In this document: positions 44,972 to 44,997 of the stretch, piece after piece | Layout of the letters: each line of letters opens with the position of its first letter | How positions within the stretch are numbered: position 1 is the first letter of the stretch | Assembly (NCBI GenBank): GCA_947459635.1 | Contig: CANHEA010000014.1 | Location: forward strand, 1-44,997 | DNA length: 44,997 nt | Origin: Flavobacteriaceae bacterium | Lineage (GTDB): Bacteria; Bacteroidota; Bacteroidia; Flavobacteriales; Flavobacteriaceae | Direction of reading: 5' to 3' | The notes under the pieces: generated by a model | What the model was told of the DNA's origin: nothing | What the model saw: the letters and a program-made list of their open reading frames with translations, nothing else | Databases searched by the model: none | Translations under genes and position numbers: made by a program

Positions 44972-44997
44972 ATGGGAGCGACAGTAACAACTGCAAA
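44972..44997 (+). CDS. Start of a second cytochrome c oxidase subunit III gene (cut by window end)
   Basis: Only the first eight codons (MGATVTTA) are present. From memory, flavobacterial cytochrome oxidase subunit III proteins begin with a very similar M-x-ATVTTA sequence, and the place right after a subunit III-type gene fits. With so little sequence this is a context-based call. Confidence 0.5.

Noticed and set aside
1..44997. CRISPR array, prophage, insertion sequence, tRNA or rRNA
   Set aside because: No regular direct repeats with spacers, transposase or phage proteins, or cloverleaf-like genes were seen on reading both strands; no search tool was available to confirm.

Overview
The window comes from an AT-rich member of the Bacteroidota, almost certainly a Flavobacterium-like flavobacterium. 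Support comes from TAnnTTTG promoter boxes in place of Shine-Dalgarno-led starts, a SusC/SusD/SusE outer-membrane set, type IX secretion (T9SS) C-terminal sorting domains, the T9SS translocon protein SprA, and the gene order ruvA-sprA-gcvH-vanZ-deoC-remB known from gliding flavobacteria. Genus-level placement is inference from protein character, not from a search.

Region 1 (1-5.1 kb) is mixed. It holds the end-truncated mevalonate diphosphate decarboxylase gene (mvaD, minus strand), a divergent TspO-family membrane protein, a secreted protein with two near-identical DNRLRE domains and a T9SS tail, a BaiN/HI0933-type flavoprotein, and a small glycerophosphodiester phosphodiesterase.

Region 2 (5.1-26.0 kb) is a starch/maltodextrin utilization locus in two arms around a LacI-family regulator. 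The minus-strand arm is MFS sugar transporter, beta-phosphoglucomutase, GH65 maltose phosphorylase, SusA-like GH13, GH31 alpha-glucosidase and MalS-like GH13. The plus-strand arm is SusC, SusD, SusE and a 963-residue cell-surface GH13 amylase with a T9SS tail. The likely flow is: the T9SS amylase cuts starch outside; SusD/E bind and SusC imports oligosaccharides; the periplasmic GH13 and GH31 enzymes shorten them; the MFS protein imports maltose; GH65 plus PgmB convert it to glucose and glucose 6-phosphate. An identical 18-bp motif lies in front of both arms, and a perfect 14-bp palindrome lies upstream of susC. Intrinsic terminators sit about 10 bases before one amylase gene in each arm.

Region 3 (26.0-43.0 kb) holds a large AsmA-like protein, the malic enzyme-phosphotransacetylase fusion, ruvA, sprA (2439 codons, TTG start), gcvH, a VanZ-like gene, deoC and remB. 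It links gliding/T9SS functions with housekeeping genes. SprA is presumably the export channel for the T9SS-tailed proteins of regions 1 and 2.

Region 4 (43.0-45.0 kb) is a roughly 395-base intergenic stretch with degenerate repeats and a strongly folded element. It is followed by the heme O synthase gene ctaB, a cytochrome oxidase subunit III-type gene, and the first codons of a second such gene cut by the window end. I saw no tRNA, rRNA, insertion sequence, prophage or CRISPR array. I found no clearly unprecedented system; the most informative unexplained signals are regulatory (the paired 18-mer, the palindrome, the amylase-proximal terminators) and the structured repeat element at 43.25 kb.
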